A DNA stretch of 64,000 nucleotides from Lachnospiraceae bacterium. Lineage in GTDB: Bacteria; Bacillota; Clostridia; Lachnospirales; Lachnospiraceae. The translations under genes and the position numbers were made by a program. Shown in pieces: positions 17,158 through 25,371 of the stretch. Under the pieces are notes generated by a model. The model made no database searches. It was not told the origin of the DNA and saw only the letters and a program-made list of their open reading frames with translations. Location: assembly GCA_021770785.1 (NCBI GenBank), contig JAETQH010000015.1, positions 1-64,000 on the forward strand, written 5' to 3'. Positions within the stretch are counted from its first letter, which is position 1; each line of letters begins with the position of its first letter.

Positions 17158-19806
17158 TTAATGCCACATCTTCTGTTCCTTTTTCCTTTCCGTCTCCGCA
17201 TATGCTTTCTGCTCTCCCTGCCTTTCTTTTGCTCCCTGCCCAGAACGCTCCCTCTGCGCTTTCTCCCCGGTAAAGGAAAGCAGTATCAAAATTTCATGTG
17301 CCAGCAGCGGCATAGAGGCAAGTACCAGCAGTTTCACCCATTCAAAGGCGTTTAGCCTGCAGGTTCCAAATAGTTCCACCAGAGCCGGAATTTCTGTCAC
17401 CAGCAGCTGAAGCCCAATCCCCACGGCAAAAGCCGTTATCATAAGGCGGTTTTCCAGATGGTTCATGCGAAACAGGGAAGTTTCCACATCCCGCATTCCG
17501 ATAGCATGAAACAGCTGCGACATTCCAAGTACTGTGAAAGCGTAAGTCTGGCAGCGGCTTAAAATGACAGGATCTCCAAGGATTTCCCGTATTCCCGCCA
17601 TGGTGACCGGAAGCTTTTCCTGTAGCAGCATTCCCACCGGAAGATGGAGAAACGCCGCCGTACTGATGATGGCAATTAAAATCCCGTAAAAGCAGGTGCA
17701 GCTCCAGCCCCCTCCCGCAAAAAGGCTTTCCTCTTTTCCCCGGGGCGGACGGTCCATATAGCTTTTATTTTCTTCCACATCCACCCCAAGGGCCAATGCC
17801 GGAAGAGAATCGGTAATCAGGTTAATCCATAAAATATGGCTGGATTTTAAGGGTGCCGCCAGCCCCAGCGCCACGGAAAACAGCATGGTAATAATTTCGC
17901 CAAAATTTGAGGAAAGCAAAAACAGGACGGATTTCCGAATATTCTCATAGATAGACCTTCCCTGGGCAATGGCTTTCGCAATGGTGGCAAAGTTGTCGTC
18001 CGTCAGCACAATGTCCGCTGCATTTTTTGCCACATCCGTTCCCGCCATTCCCATGGCAATTCCCACATCCGCCGATTTTAAGGAGGGCGCATCATTGACT
18101 CCATCCCCCGTCATAGCGGTAATCTCCCCGTTTTTCTTGCAGGCTTTCACAATGCGAACCTTATGCTCCGGAGATACATGGGCAAAGACCCTTAGGGACG
18201 GCAGTCTCGCCGCAAGCTCGTCATCGGAGAGCTGCAGCAGTTCTTCCCCTGAAATGCACTGCCGGATATCCGAGGCAATCCCCAGCTCCTTTGCAATGGC
18301 AAACGCCGTGTCCATCCGGTCTCCGGTAATCATTACCGTTTTCACCCCTGCCCGGTAAAATTCCCGCACCGCCTCCTTTGCCTCAGGACGGATAGGATCC
18401 GCCATACCCACCATGCCGAGAAACGTCAGACCGTTTTCTTCTAACCCGGCGGCATTTTCCCGCATTCCTAAGGCTAAAACTCTCAGGGCATTTCCCGTAA
18501 ACCCTGCCAGCGCTTTGTAAATCTCCTTTTTCCACTCCGGCGTTAAGGGCTGTTTCCTGCCGGAAAGCAGGATATACTGACACCGTTCGATAATCTCGTC
18601 CGGTGAACCTTTGGTATAGGATACCCTGTTTCCGCCCTCACTATGTAAGGTCGTCATCATTTTCCTATCGGAATCAAAAGCAATTTCCGCCTTTCTCGGC
18701 ATCCGCTTTTCTAATTTTTCCCGGCAAAGCCCCAGGGGCTCCGCCATAGAAAGCAGGGCTAACTCCGTAGGATCCCCCAGCCGCTCCCCGTCCTGGATGG
18801 AAGCGTCATTGCAGAGCACAAAACCCTGTAAAAAATGCCTGTCTCTCTCCTCTTCCAGCCGCTCCGGGGAAATCACCGCTCCGCCCGTATAACAGCTTGT
18901 CACCGTCATACGGTTCTGAGTCAACGTCCCGGTCTTGTCGGAACACACCACGCTGACGCAGCCTAGGGTTTCCACACTGGGCAGACGCTTCACAATGGTA
19001 TTGACCTTTACCATTCTCGACACACTTAAAGCTAACACCATGGTGACAATCGCCGGGAGCCCTTCCGGCACTGCCGCCACCGCTAAGGATATGGCAGTAA
19101 TGAGCATTTCGCCGATATCCCGTTTCTGCAGCACTGCAATGATAAACAACACGATACACAGAAAAATAGACACGGTGCTTAAAATTTTTCCCAAATCCGC
19201 CAGCCTTTTCTGCAACGGCGTCATCTCGGTTTTTGCGTTCTGTATCATCCGGGCAATTTTCCCGATTTCCGTATCCATGCCGATAGCGGTCACTACGCCC
19301 TCACCCCTTCCGTAGGTGACATTCGTGGTCATATATGCCTGATTTCTGTCCGTCACGTTTTTGGATACCGGAACGGATTCCCCCGTCAGCGCCGATTCCT
19401 CAATCTTTAAATTAACCGCAGAGGTAAGCCGTAAATCCGCCGGAACCTGCCGCCCCGCCTCTAAACAGACGATATCCCCCGGCACCAAATCTGCCGCCGG
19501 AATTTCCCGGATATGCTCCCCCTCCCGAATCAGGGCGTGGGGGCTTGTCATCTCTTTTAGCGCCTCTAGAGCCTTCTTGGCCTTTCCCTCCTGTATCACG
19601 CCCACCACGGCATTTAACGTAACCACCGCAAGGATAATCGCCATATCCCCGTATTCTTTCAATATCATGGAAATGACCGCCGCCGCAAATAAAATAAAAA
19701 TCAGCGGGTCATTCAGTTGTTCTATAAAACTGGCAGCTACCGATTTGCTCTCTTCGTTGTCCAATACATTTTTTCCCCGCTGCAGCGGTTCCTTCTGCTC
19801 CTGCAC
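17158..19806 (-). CDS. P2A-type calcium-transporting ATPase
   Basis: An 882-residue P-type ATPase with canonical calcium-pump features: actuator TGES (141-144), M4 PEGLP (247-251), phosphorylation motif DKTGTLT with Asp290, and TGDGVNDAP. These agree with Ca2+ export by the PMCA/SERCA-like bacterial pumps, although related bacterial enzymes also move Mn2+. The start is GTG with AAGGAGG 8 bases upstream. From this start the usual N-terminal regulatory helix region is shortened (MQEQKEPLQRGKNVLDNEESKSVAASF). The C-terminus has a long charged tail rich in Arg, Glu and Gln. It is preceded by a strong terminator-like hairpin at 19857-19909 that either ends the small HTH gene or attenuates this one. 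About 320 bp separate it from the Mn2+-riboswitch ATPase. Confidence 0.88.
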   Translation of the reverse strand: MQEQKEPLQRGKNVLDNEESKSVAASFIEQLNDPLIFILFAAAVISMILKEYGDMAIILAVVTLNAVVGVIQEGKAKKALEALKEMTSPHALIREGEHIREIPAADLVPGDIVCLEAGRQVPADLRLTSAVNLKIEESALTGESVPVSKNVTDRNQAYMTTNVTYGRGEGVVTAIGMDTEIGKIARMIQNAKTEMTPLQKRLADLGKILSTVSIFLCIVLFIIAVLQKRDIGEMLITAISLAVAAVPEGLPAIVTMVLALSVSRMVKVNTIVKRLPSVETLGCVSVVCSDKTGTLTQNRMTVTSCYTGGAVISPERLEEERDRHFLQGFVLCNDASIQDGERLGDPTELALLSMAEPLGLCREKLEKRMPRKAEIAFDSDRKMMTTLHSEGGNRVSYTKGSPDEIIERCQYILLSGRKQPLTPEWKKEIYKALAGFTGNALRVLALGMRENAAGLEENGLTFLGMVGMADPIRPEAKEAVREFYRAGVKTVMITGDRMDTAFAIAKELGIASDIRQCISGEELLQLSDDELAARLPSLRVFAHVSPEHKVRIVKACKKNGEITAMTGDGVNDAPSLKSADVGIAMGMAGTDVAKNAADIVLTDDNFATIAKAIAQGRSIYENIRKSVLFLLSSNFGEIITMLFSVALGLAAPLKSSHILWINLITDSLPALALGVDVEENKSYMDRPPRGKEESLFAGGGWSCTCFYGILIAIISTAAFLHLPVGMLLQEKLPVTMAGIREILGDPVILSRCQTYAFTVLGMSQLFHAIGMRDVETSLFRMNHLENRLMITAFAVGIGLQLLVTEIPALVELFGTCRLNAFEWVKLLVLASMPLLAHEILILLSFTGEKAQRERSGQGAKERQGEQKAYAETERKKEQKMWH

Positions 19807-19856
19807 CTGTTTTTCCTCCTTTTTTCACGGGCAGGGAATGTTTTATATGATACGTA

Positions 19857-19909
19857 CAAAAAGCGCCTGCCCTCATAAGATTGTTTATCCTATCTTATGA
19901 GGACAGGCA
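19857..19909 (-). terminator. Strong hairpin terminator or attenuator before the second ATPase
   Basis: On the minus strand GCCTGTCCTCATAAGAT pairs with ATCTTATGAGGGCAGGC (17 bp, one G-T pair), followed by GCTTTTTG. It lies 91 bases after the end of the truncated HTH gene and about 50 bases before the GTG of the calcium-type ATPase. A symmetrical TTTACACTAACGTGTAAA lies just upstream (about 19942-19959), a possible operator. Confidence 0.7.
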
Positions 19910-19999
19910 GAAGTTTAGAACATGGAACGTTCATTCCTTTTTACACGTTAGTGTAAAGACTACAATTCTACAAACCGGAAGTTTGTGTTTATTTATATT

Positions 20000-20179
20000 T
20001 CACAGTTCTAAATTTATGAGCAATGGAAAACATTCTGTGGATAGCGTCCCCCTCCGGGTCGTATCCAGCTCCCATTTTGATACGGTTTGACGGCTGATAT
20101 TTATTTTTTCAGCCAGATTTTCCTGTGTCATATCTCCTCTGAGATGTCTTAAGAACTGTAAATTTTTCCCGAAACTCAT
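20000..20179 (-). pseudogene. Truncated XRE-type HTH regulator
   Basis: A 59-residue frame starting MSFGKNLQFLRHLRGDMTQ, with AAGGAG 9 bases upstream. Residues 1-37 are an almost perfect XRE/Cro helix-turn-helix (TQENLAEKINISRQTVSKWE). After KWE the sequence degenerates into RRGTLSTECFPLL and a stop. In full-length relatives the helix-turn-helix is followed by a 'YPEMEKLL..LC..F' type stretch. In the +1 frame the DNA reads DPEGDAIHRMFSIAHKF, a closer match, so a small deletion/frameshift probably broke the gene. It may still encode a DNA-binding miniprotein. It lies between the calcium-type ATPase and the divergent MarR-MATE operon. Confidence 0.5.
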
Positions 20180-20372
20180 AGAATATTCTCCTTCTGTTTT
20201 TTATGCCCTGCCACATGATCAGTATAGTAGTTTTCTCAACAAGAAGCAACCAATCTATAGGCGCTATTTTTCTGAATCGCGCAACTTCAAAGTGCAGAGA
20301 ATATTTTTACCAACAGTTGAAGTATACCGCAAGCTCTCTGTGCCTTGATGGTTTTTTGTTTACATTCCTTTA

Positions 20373-20441
20373 TTGACAACTTTCCTCACTCGTCCTATAA
20401 TTCAATTAGTCTGATTTCAGACTGTACGAAATCAGACTAAT
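20373..20441 (+). promoter_or_regulatory. marR-MATE promoter and operator
   Basis: TTGACA (20373-20378), 17-base spacer, TATAAT (20396-20401). A perfect inverted repeat ATTAGTCTGATTTC (20405-20418) / GAAATCAGACTAAT (20428-20441) covers the start site. This is an ideal position for autorepression by the MarR protein encoded next. Confidence 0.85.
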
Positions 20442-20491
20442 ACAATATTTTACCGTGCATTCCGCATATACCAGAAAAGGAGCAGTTACCC

Positions 20492-20941
20492 ATGAAAAAT
20501 CAATCCAACAAAAATTACCAGGACTTTTGCTGCCTCGATAAAGAAACCGGGGGTATTTACTATGATTTACAAAAAAGCACCGGGCTGTCCGACGGAGAAT
20601 TCTGGTGCATGATGGCTGTCCGTTTTTATAACTGCAGTTATCCTCATGAAATCTGCACGTCCATGTGCATGAGCAAGCAGACCGTCCACTCTGCCCTGAA
20701 ACAGTTAGCGAATAAAGAATTTATCACCTTAGTCACCCACGAAACCAACCTGCGCATGAAACAGATCGTCTTTACCGAAAAAGGCTCTCTCTTCCTTGAA
20801 GAACACTTAGTTCCCATCGCAAATGTGGAGCGGGCTGCCTGGGCAGGGCTTACGTTAGAAGAACAGGAGGATTTACTGCGCCTTACCGCAAAGCTGAACC
20901 GGCTGTTCCGGGTCCAAACCGACAATTTTTTACAGAAATGA
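20492..20941 (+). CDS. MarR-family transcriptional regulator
   Basis: A 149-residue winged-helix regulator of the MarR family. The DNA-binding region is ICTSMCMSKQTVHSALKQLANKEFITLV (about residues 52-80), and the wing contains NLRMKQIVFTEKG, the usual MarR beta-hairpin and 'LTEKG' motif. AAAGGAG precedes the start. The gene lies directly upstream of a MATE exporter (13 bp gap), and a 14-bp-arm palindrome sits on the shared promoter. It most likely represses its own operon and is released by a toxic ligand exported by the MATE protein. Three cysteines near the N-terminal half could allow redox sensing, but this is speculation. Confidence 0.88.
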   Translation: MKNQSNKNYQDFCCLDKETGGIYYDLQKSTGLSDGEFWCMMAVRFYNCSYPHEICTSMCMSKQTVHSALKQLANKEFITLVTHETNLRMKQIVFTEKGSLFLEEHLVPIANVERAAWAGLTLEEQEDLLRLTAKLNRLFRVQTDNFLQK

Positions 20942-20953
20942 GGTATTTTACTT

Positions 20954-22285
20954 ATGAGAATCCAATTATCCGACCATTTTACTTACCGCAAGCTGCTGCG
21001 CTTTGTACTTTCCCCTGTTTTGATGATGATATTTACTTCCCTTTACAGTATCATAGACGGTTTTTTCATCTCCAATTATGTGGGAAAAACCCCTTTTGCT
21101 GCCGTCAATCTGATTATGCCCGTCACCATGGGCGTGGGTGCCATCGGCTTTATGGTGGGCACCGGAGGCAGCGCCATTGTATCGAAAACCTTAGGGGAAG
21201 GAAAGCGGGAACTGGCAAACTCTTATTTTTCCATGATGATTTATGGAGCTATTTTGCTATCCCTTGTATTATCCGTCCTCTGCTTTATCTTCACCCCGCA
21301 GATTTGCACTGTTTTAGGGGCACAGGGAGAATTGCACCGCAACTGTGTCATTTACGGCAGGATTTTATTCCTCGCCGAAACCGCCTTTGTACTTCAATAT
21401 GCTTTCCAGAGTTTTTTTGTGGCGGCGGAAAAGCCCGGACTGACCTTAAAAATATCCGTTGCCGCCGGGCTGACAAATGCTGTGCTCGATTTTTTATTTA
21501 TTGTGGTATTCCGCTGGGGAATCGCCGGTGCCGCTGCCGCTACGGCTTTGGGGCAGGTGGTGGGTGGTATCCTGCCGCTGCTTTATTTTTCCCGGAAAAA
21601 TCCCAGCCTCCTGCGGCTGGTAAAAGCGCCCTTAGATGCTAAAATTTTAAAACAAACCTGCTTTAACGGCTCTTCGGAGATGGTGACAAACCTCTCTTCC
21701 TCCATCGTAAATATTTTATATAATTTTCAGCTCATGCAAATTGCCGGGGAAAACGGTGTTGCCGCCTACGGTGTGATTATGTATGCCAATTTCCTCTTTA
21801 TGGCAGTGTTTTTCGGGTACTCCATCGGCAGCGCTCCTGTTATCAGTTTCCACTATGGGGCGGGCAGCGGCGGCGAACTGAAAAACCTGTTCCGCAAAAG
21901 TCTGGTTCTTGTTGGGCTTTCCGGCATCATCATGACTTTTGCCTCTGAAATTTTTGCTTCGCCTCTGGTAAAAATTTTTGCCGGATACGATGCAGACTTG
22001 TATGCTATGACAGTGCGGGGGTTTCAGCTCTATTGCTTTTCTTTCCTGCTGATGGGAATCAATGTATTTGCCTCCGCCTTTTTCACCGCCTTAGGCAACG
22101 GCGGAGTTTCCGCCGCAATCTCTTTCCTGCGTACTTTTTTATTACAGATTGCGGCAGTTATCCTATTGCCGGTATTTTTAGGAATTGACGGTATCTGGCT
22201 TGCCGTTGTAGCGGCAGAATTTCTGACGCTGATAATCACTGTCCTGTTCTTTGCGAAAAATGCGAAGAAATATCACTATGCTTAA
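20954..22285 (+). CDS. MATE-family multidrug exporter
   Basis: A 443-residue, 12-helix transporter of the multidrug and toxin extrusion family. The N-terminus has the family pattern SPVLMMIFTSLYSIIDGFFISNYVG, followed by GVGAIGFMVGTGGSAIVSKTLGEGK, and the second half repeats it (GYSIGSAPVISFHYGAGSGGELKNLFRKS). It sits in the DinF/NorM-like group common in Firmicutes and should export drugs or metabolites using Na+ or H+. It is the second gene of the MarR operon and presumably induced through it. The 3' end faces the GNAT gene with a short gap and no clear terminator. Confidence 0.88.
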   Translation: MRIQLSDHFTYRKLLRFVLSPVLMMIFTSLYSIIDGFFISNYVGKTPFAAVNLIMPVTMGVGAIGFMVGTGGSAIVSKTLGEGKRELANSYFSMMIYGAILLSLVLSVLCFIFTPQICTVLGAQGELHRNCVIYGRILFLAETAFVLQYAFQSFFVAAEKPGLTLKISVAAGLTNAVLDFLFIVVFRWGIAGAAAATALGQVVGGILPLLYFSRKNPSLLRLVKAPLDAKILKQTCFNGSSEMVTNLSSSIVNILYNFQLMQIAGENGVAAYGVIMYANFLFMAVFFGYSIGSAPVISFHYGAGSGGELKNLFRKSLVLVGLSGIIMTFASEIFASPLVKIFAGYDADLYAMTVRGFQLYCFSFLLMGINVFASAFFTALGNGGVSAAISFLRTFLLQIAAVILLPVFLGIDGIWLAVVAAEFLTLIITVLFFAKNAKKYHYA

Positions 22286-22306
22286 AACTAAAAAAATCAG
22301 ATAGAT

Positions 22307-22753
22307 TCACAACCATTTGGTTTTCAAAATAAGATTATCCGCATTTTTGTAATGAAGTTTTCCATAAAATTTTTCGTGCATCTCATCATTTACCGCTTGG
22401 AGCTGTACCATTGCAGCTCCAAGCTTTTTCACATTTTTCTCTAATTCCAAAAGGAACTCTGTTCCGATGCCCTGCTGCTGGCTGTCTTTCTCAATGATTA
22501 TCTCCACTAAATCATATGCCGTCAAATCATCATACTGTTCCATATAGCCCATGGCAAACCCAATAGGCGTTTCTCCCCTTTCAAGCACCAAACAATAGGA
22601 ATCCTCCCTGCTCCATACCTGATGAATCCGTTTATAAGTAGTATCTCTTGTCCACTCGCCCTCTTCTTTTGTATTATAATAATCTATGTACAATGGGATT
22701 ACTTTCTCAATATCCTCCTCTGTCATCGCTCTGCATTTTCTTTTATCTTTCAT
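22307..22753 (-). CDS. GNAT-family N-acetyltransferase
   Basis: A 148-residue GCN5-related acetyltransferase. The acetyl-CoA binding motif A is QQQGIGTEFLLELEKNVKKLG (about residues 92-112), preceded by beta-4 YDLVEIIIEKDSQ, and the C-terminal FYGKLHYKN is the usual motif B region. The acceptor is unknown; the family includes amino-group acetylation of antibiotics, peptides and small metabolites. The ATG follows AAGGAG by about 10 bases. It is a single gene, convergent with the MATE exporter, and its 5' region faces the ibrA promoter. Confidence 0.82.
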   Translation of the reverse strand: MKDKRKCRAMTEEDIEKVIPLYIDYYNTKEEGEWTRDTTYKRIHQVWSREDSYCLVLERGETPIGFAMGYMEQYDDLTAYDLVEIIIEKDSQQQGIGTEFLLELEKNVKKLGAAMVQLQAVNDEMHEKFYGKLHYKNADNLILKTKWL

Positions 22754-22898
22754 TTCATTTTTCTCCTTAACCTTTTAATAACGCCATAAACACAGCGCAT
22801 CCCTGACATTGTATCATATTTCCTCCATCTCAGGAATAATCTATCTGCTTCTGCTCACTTCCCGCTGCCTTATTCCCACCGCCTTACCGCAAATTTAG

Positions 22899-22927
22899 TT
22901 GTATTTTGTCGAAAAATATGGTAAAAT
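22899..22927 (+). promoter_or_regulatory. ibrAB promoter
   Basis: TTGTAT (22899-22904), 17-base spacer, TAAAAT (22922-22927), located about 40 bases before the ibrA start. Confidence 0.65.
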
Positions 22928-22966
22928 TTGGTAAATTATTCCAATTTATCAGTGTAGGTGAGGACT

Positions 22967-24289
22967 TTGAAACGCGAATATTTATCAAAAAATGTTTTTG
23001 AGGCACTGCAGGAACGTTTTCATTTCTTGTTTAACGAATTTGACAATATCTTTATTTCTTTTTCCGGCGGAAAGGACAGCGGTCTGCTCTTAAATCTTCT
23101 TTTGGATTTTCGGAAAAAATACTACCCCAACAAAACCATTGGTGTTTTTCATCAGGATTTTGAAGCGCAGTACAGTGTGACAACGGAATATATAGAAAAA
23201 ACCTTTTCCCGGTTGGAAAAGGAAGAAAATGTGGAGCTTTACTGGGTCTGTCTACCCATAGCGACAAGAACTGCCCTAAGCAGCTATGAAATGTACTGGT
23301 ATCCATGGGATGATACAAAGGAGGAAATCTGGGTCCGTCCCATGCCAAAACATCCCTACGTCATTCATTTGGAAAACAACCCCATCACCACCTATCATTA
23401 CAAAATGCACCAGGAGGATCTGGCGAAGCAGTTTGGCAGGTGGTATCGTCTTTCCCATAAAAATAAGAAAACTGTCTGCCTGCTGGGTATGCGCTCTGAC
23501 GAATCTTTACAGCGTTACAGCGGAATTCTGAATAAAAAGTACGGTTACAAGGATACCTGCTGGATCAGCAATCAATTCAAGGATGTGTGGTGTGCCTCCC
23601 CCCTTTACGACTGGTCCACCGGGGACGTGTGGCACGCAAACTACAGCTTTGGATATGAATACAATCGTCTTTATGACCTGTACTATATGGCAGGCTTAAA
23701 ACCGGACCAGATGCGGGTTGCCTCTCCCTTCAACGACTATGCCAAGGACAGCCTGAATCTCTACCGTGTCATCGACCCGAAAATCTGGGTCAAGCTGGTG
23801 GGGCGGGTACAGGGTGCAAACTTCACTGCAATTTACGCCCGGACAAAGGCGATGGGCTATAAGAATCTGACGCTGCCGGAGGGGCATACCTGGGAATCCT
23901 ATACCCATTTCCTGCTTTCCACACTGCCCCCGCGGCTGCGAAACAATTATATCCAGAAATTCAAATCCTCCATCCGGTTCTGGCACAATGTGGGTGGCGG
24001 TTTAGAGGAAGATACCATAAAAGAGTTGGAGGACCATGGGTACGCCATTGCGCGCAACGGCGTGTCCAATTACACTCTGATGAAGCGATCCCGCATTATT
24101 TTCCTTGGGAAAATTCCCGACAATACGGACGATATTAAGACCTCTAAGGATATCCCCAGTTGGAAACGCATGTGCTTCTGCATTTTAAAAAACGACCATA
24201 TCTGCCGTTTTATGGGCTTTGGAATCACCAGGGAACAGCAGAAAAACATTAACTTTTTAAAAGAAAAATACAGCAAAGTAGGTGAGTAA
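22967..24289 (+). CDS. ibrA: IbrA-like PAPS-reductase-family protein (DUF3440)
   Basis: About 440 residues. An N-terminal PP-loop ATPase domain of the PAPS reductase type (ISFSGGKDSGLLLNLLLDF, loop at residues 33-38; later CLLGMRSDES) is followed by the DUF3440 region (SPLYDWSTGDVWHAN, ASPFNDYAKDSLNLYRVIDP, RVQGANFTAIYA). This matches IbrA, known in E. coli with IbrB as an activator of prophage-borne eib genes; the biochemical reaction is not established. The start used is TTG at 22967, with AGGTGAGG just upstream, giving MKREYLSKNVFEA; an in-frame GTG at 22958 is the alternative. The ibrB gene follows after two bases, so the two are one unit. No phage genes are visible around it. Confidence 0.85.
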   Translation: MKREYLSKNVFEALQERFHFLFNEFDNIFISFSGGKDSGLLLNLLLDFRKKYYPNKTIGVFHQDFEAQYSVTTEYIEKTFSRLEKEENVELYWVCLPIATRTALSSYEMYWYPWDDTKEEIWVRPMPKHPYVIHLENNPITTYHYKMHQEDLAKQFGRWYRLSHKNKKTVCLLGMRSDESLQRYSGILNKKYGYKDTCWISNQFKDVWCASPLYDWSTGDVWHANYSFGYEYNRLYDLYYMAGLKPDQMRVASPFNDYAKDSLNLYRVIDPKIWVKLVGRVQGANFTAIYARTKAMGYKNLTLPEGHTWESYTHFLLSTLPPRLRNNYIQKFKSSIRFWHNVGGGLEEDTIKELEDHGYAIARNGVSNYTLMKRSRIIFLGKIPDNTDDIKTSKDIPSWKRMCFCILKNDHICRFMGFGITREQQKNINFLKEKYSKVGE

Positions 24290-24291
24290 TT

Positions 24292-24855
24292 ATGTCATTT
24301 ATCAGTCCCGTATATCATGTAATTTCCGTCCCCATTGAAAAAATAGAGCCAAACACCTATAACCCAAACTCTGTGGCACCACCGGAATTAAAACTGCTCT
24401 ATGACAGTATCAAGGAGGACGGTTATACCATGCCGATTGTCTGCTATTATGATTCAGAGCGGGATTCCTACATTATTGTAGACGGTTTCCACCGCTACCG
24501 CATTATGTTAGACTATCCCGATATTTATGAGCGGGAGGGCGGAAAACTTCCGGTCTCCGTCATTGACAAGCCCATCGACTGCCGGATGGCAAGTACCATA
24601 AGGCACAACCGGGCAAGAGGCTCCCATGATGTGGATTTGATGAGCAACATTATCAAGGAACTCCATGAGCTGGGACGCTCCGATGCATGGATTTCAAAGC
24701 ACCTGGGTATGGATAGGGACGAGATTCTGCGTTTGAAGCAAATTACCGGGCTTGCCTCCCTCTTCCGTGATGTGGAATTCGGACAGGCGTGGCGTGCCGT
24801 GGAGGAAAAATTGGACGATTATGATACATCAGAACTGTCGGATGAGATAGATTAA
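24292..24855 (+). CDS. ibrB: IbrB-like ParB/Srx-fold protein
   Basis: A 187-residue ParB-type N-terminal domain protein. Visible are the ParB start motif IEKIEPNTYNPNSVAPPELKLL, the nucleotide-binding-type loop VDGFHRYRI (about residues 63-71, the GxxR box), and TIRHNRARGSHDVDLMSNII (the NR..x..E-like box III), followed by a helix-turn-helix-like segment SDAWISKHLGMDRDEILRLKQ. It starts 2 bases after the ibrA stop with GGTGAG upstream, so translation is coupled. In E. coli IbrA and IbrB act together as regulators. Whether this copy controls transcription or modifies nucleic acid is unknown. A hairpin follows the stop at 24881-24911. Confidence 0.85.
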   Translation: MSFISPVYHVISVPIEKIEPNTYNPNSVAPPELKLLYDSIKEDGYTMPIVCYYDSERDSYIIVDGFHRYRIMLDYPDIYEREGGKLPVSVIDKPIDCRMASTIRHNRARGSHDVDLMSNIIKELHELGRSDAWISKHLGMDRDEILRLKQITGLASLFRDVEFGQAWRAVEEKLDDYDTSELSDEID

Positions 24856-24880
24856 TCACGTAACATCAGAAAAATACTCC

Positions 24881-24911
24881 GGCGTTGTCGCTGCGAAAAA
24901 GGGACAACGCC
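24881..24911 (+). terminator. Hairpin after ibrB
   Basis: GGCGTTGTC (24881-24889) and GACAACGCC (24903-24911) form a perfect 9-bp stem. No T-run follows, so it may be a weak or Rho-assisted terminator. The sequence on to 24993 shows no gene. Confidence 0.4.
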
Positions 24912-24993
24912 ATTAATGGAGGTCTGCATAGCATTTGCCGGTACTTTCGCTGGATTATTTGCGAAACACTATTTGAAGGCCTGAACATTTACA

Positions 24994-25021
24994 ACAAAAA
25001 AAAAGAGCTACCATCAGCTCT
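24994..25021 (-). terminator. Intrinsic terminator after the tRNA pair
   Basis: On the minus strand AGAGCTgatggtAGCTCT is followed by ten T. It lies 16 bases downstream of tRNA-Leu and ends the two-tRNA transcript. Confidence 0.85.
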
Positions 25022-25036
25022 CCTCAAAATCTAAAA

Positions 25037-25120
25037 TGCCGGCGACCGGAATCGAACCGGTACTGTATTTCTACAACAGGATTTTAAGTCCTGCGCGTCT
25101 GCCAGTTCCGCCACGCCGGC
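25037..25120 (-). tRNA. tRNA-Leu (UAA)
   Basis: An 84-nt class II tRNA. The acceptor stem GCCGGCG/CGCCGGC closes. The anticodon loop CTTAAAA lies in stem CAGGA/TCCTG, giving anticodon UAA. A long variable arm and the T-loop GGTTCGATTCC are present. The 3' CCA is not encoded and must be added by the cca product also in this window. Confidence 0.97.
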
Positions 25121-25223
25121 ACTTATGTAATTAAAAATACTGCCTCCTATGTTCAAACGCCTGACGGTTCTCCCCTTCACTCACAAGCTGCAGAAGAATT
25201 AGTTCCTACCGGACAGTATTTCA

Positions 25224-25305
25224 TGGGCAGAGGTGGATTCGAACCACCGAAGCAATTTGCAGCAGATTTACAGTCTGTCCCCTTTGGCCACTCGGGAATC
25301 TGCCC
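25224..25305 (-). tRNA. tRNA-Tyr (GUA)
   Basis: An 82-nt class II tRNA with acceptor stem GGGCAGA/TCTGCCC, anticodon loop CTGTAAA (anticodon GUA), a variable arm CTGCAAATTGC, and T-arm GTGGTTCGAATCCAC. CCA is not encoded. First of a two-tRNA unit with tRNA-Leu. About 100 bp between the two hold no gene. Confidence 0.97.
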
Positions 25306-25334
25306 ATTCATCAGGAATATCCTGACAAGAATTG

Positions 25335-25363
25335 ATTATAACACAGTCTCTTTCATTGTGCAA
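25335..25363 (-). promoter_or_regulatory. tRNA-Tyr/tRNA-Leu promoter
   Basis: On the minus strand TTGCAC (25358-25363), 17-base spacer, TATAAT (25335-25340), about 30 bases upstream of tRNA-Tyr. Confidence 0.85.
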
Positions 25364-25371
25364 GCATTTTT

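Noticed and set aside
20938-21642. 234-residue plus-strand frame overlapping the MATE gene
   Set aside because: It is the shifted frame of the MATE gene, rich in Cys/His/Arg, with no family match.
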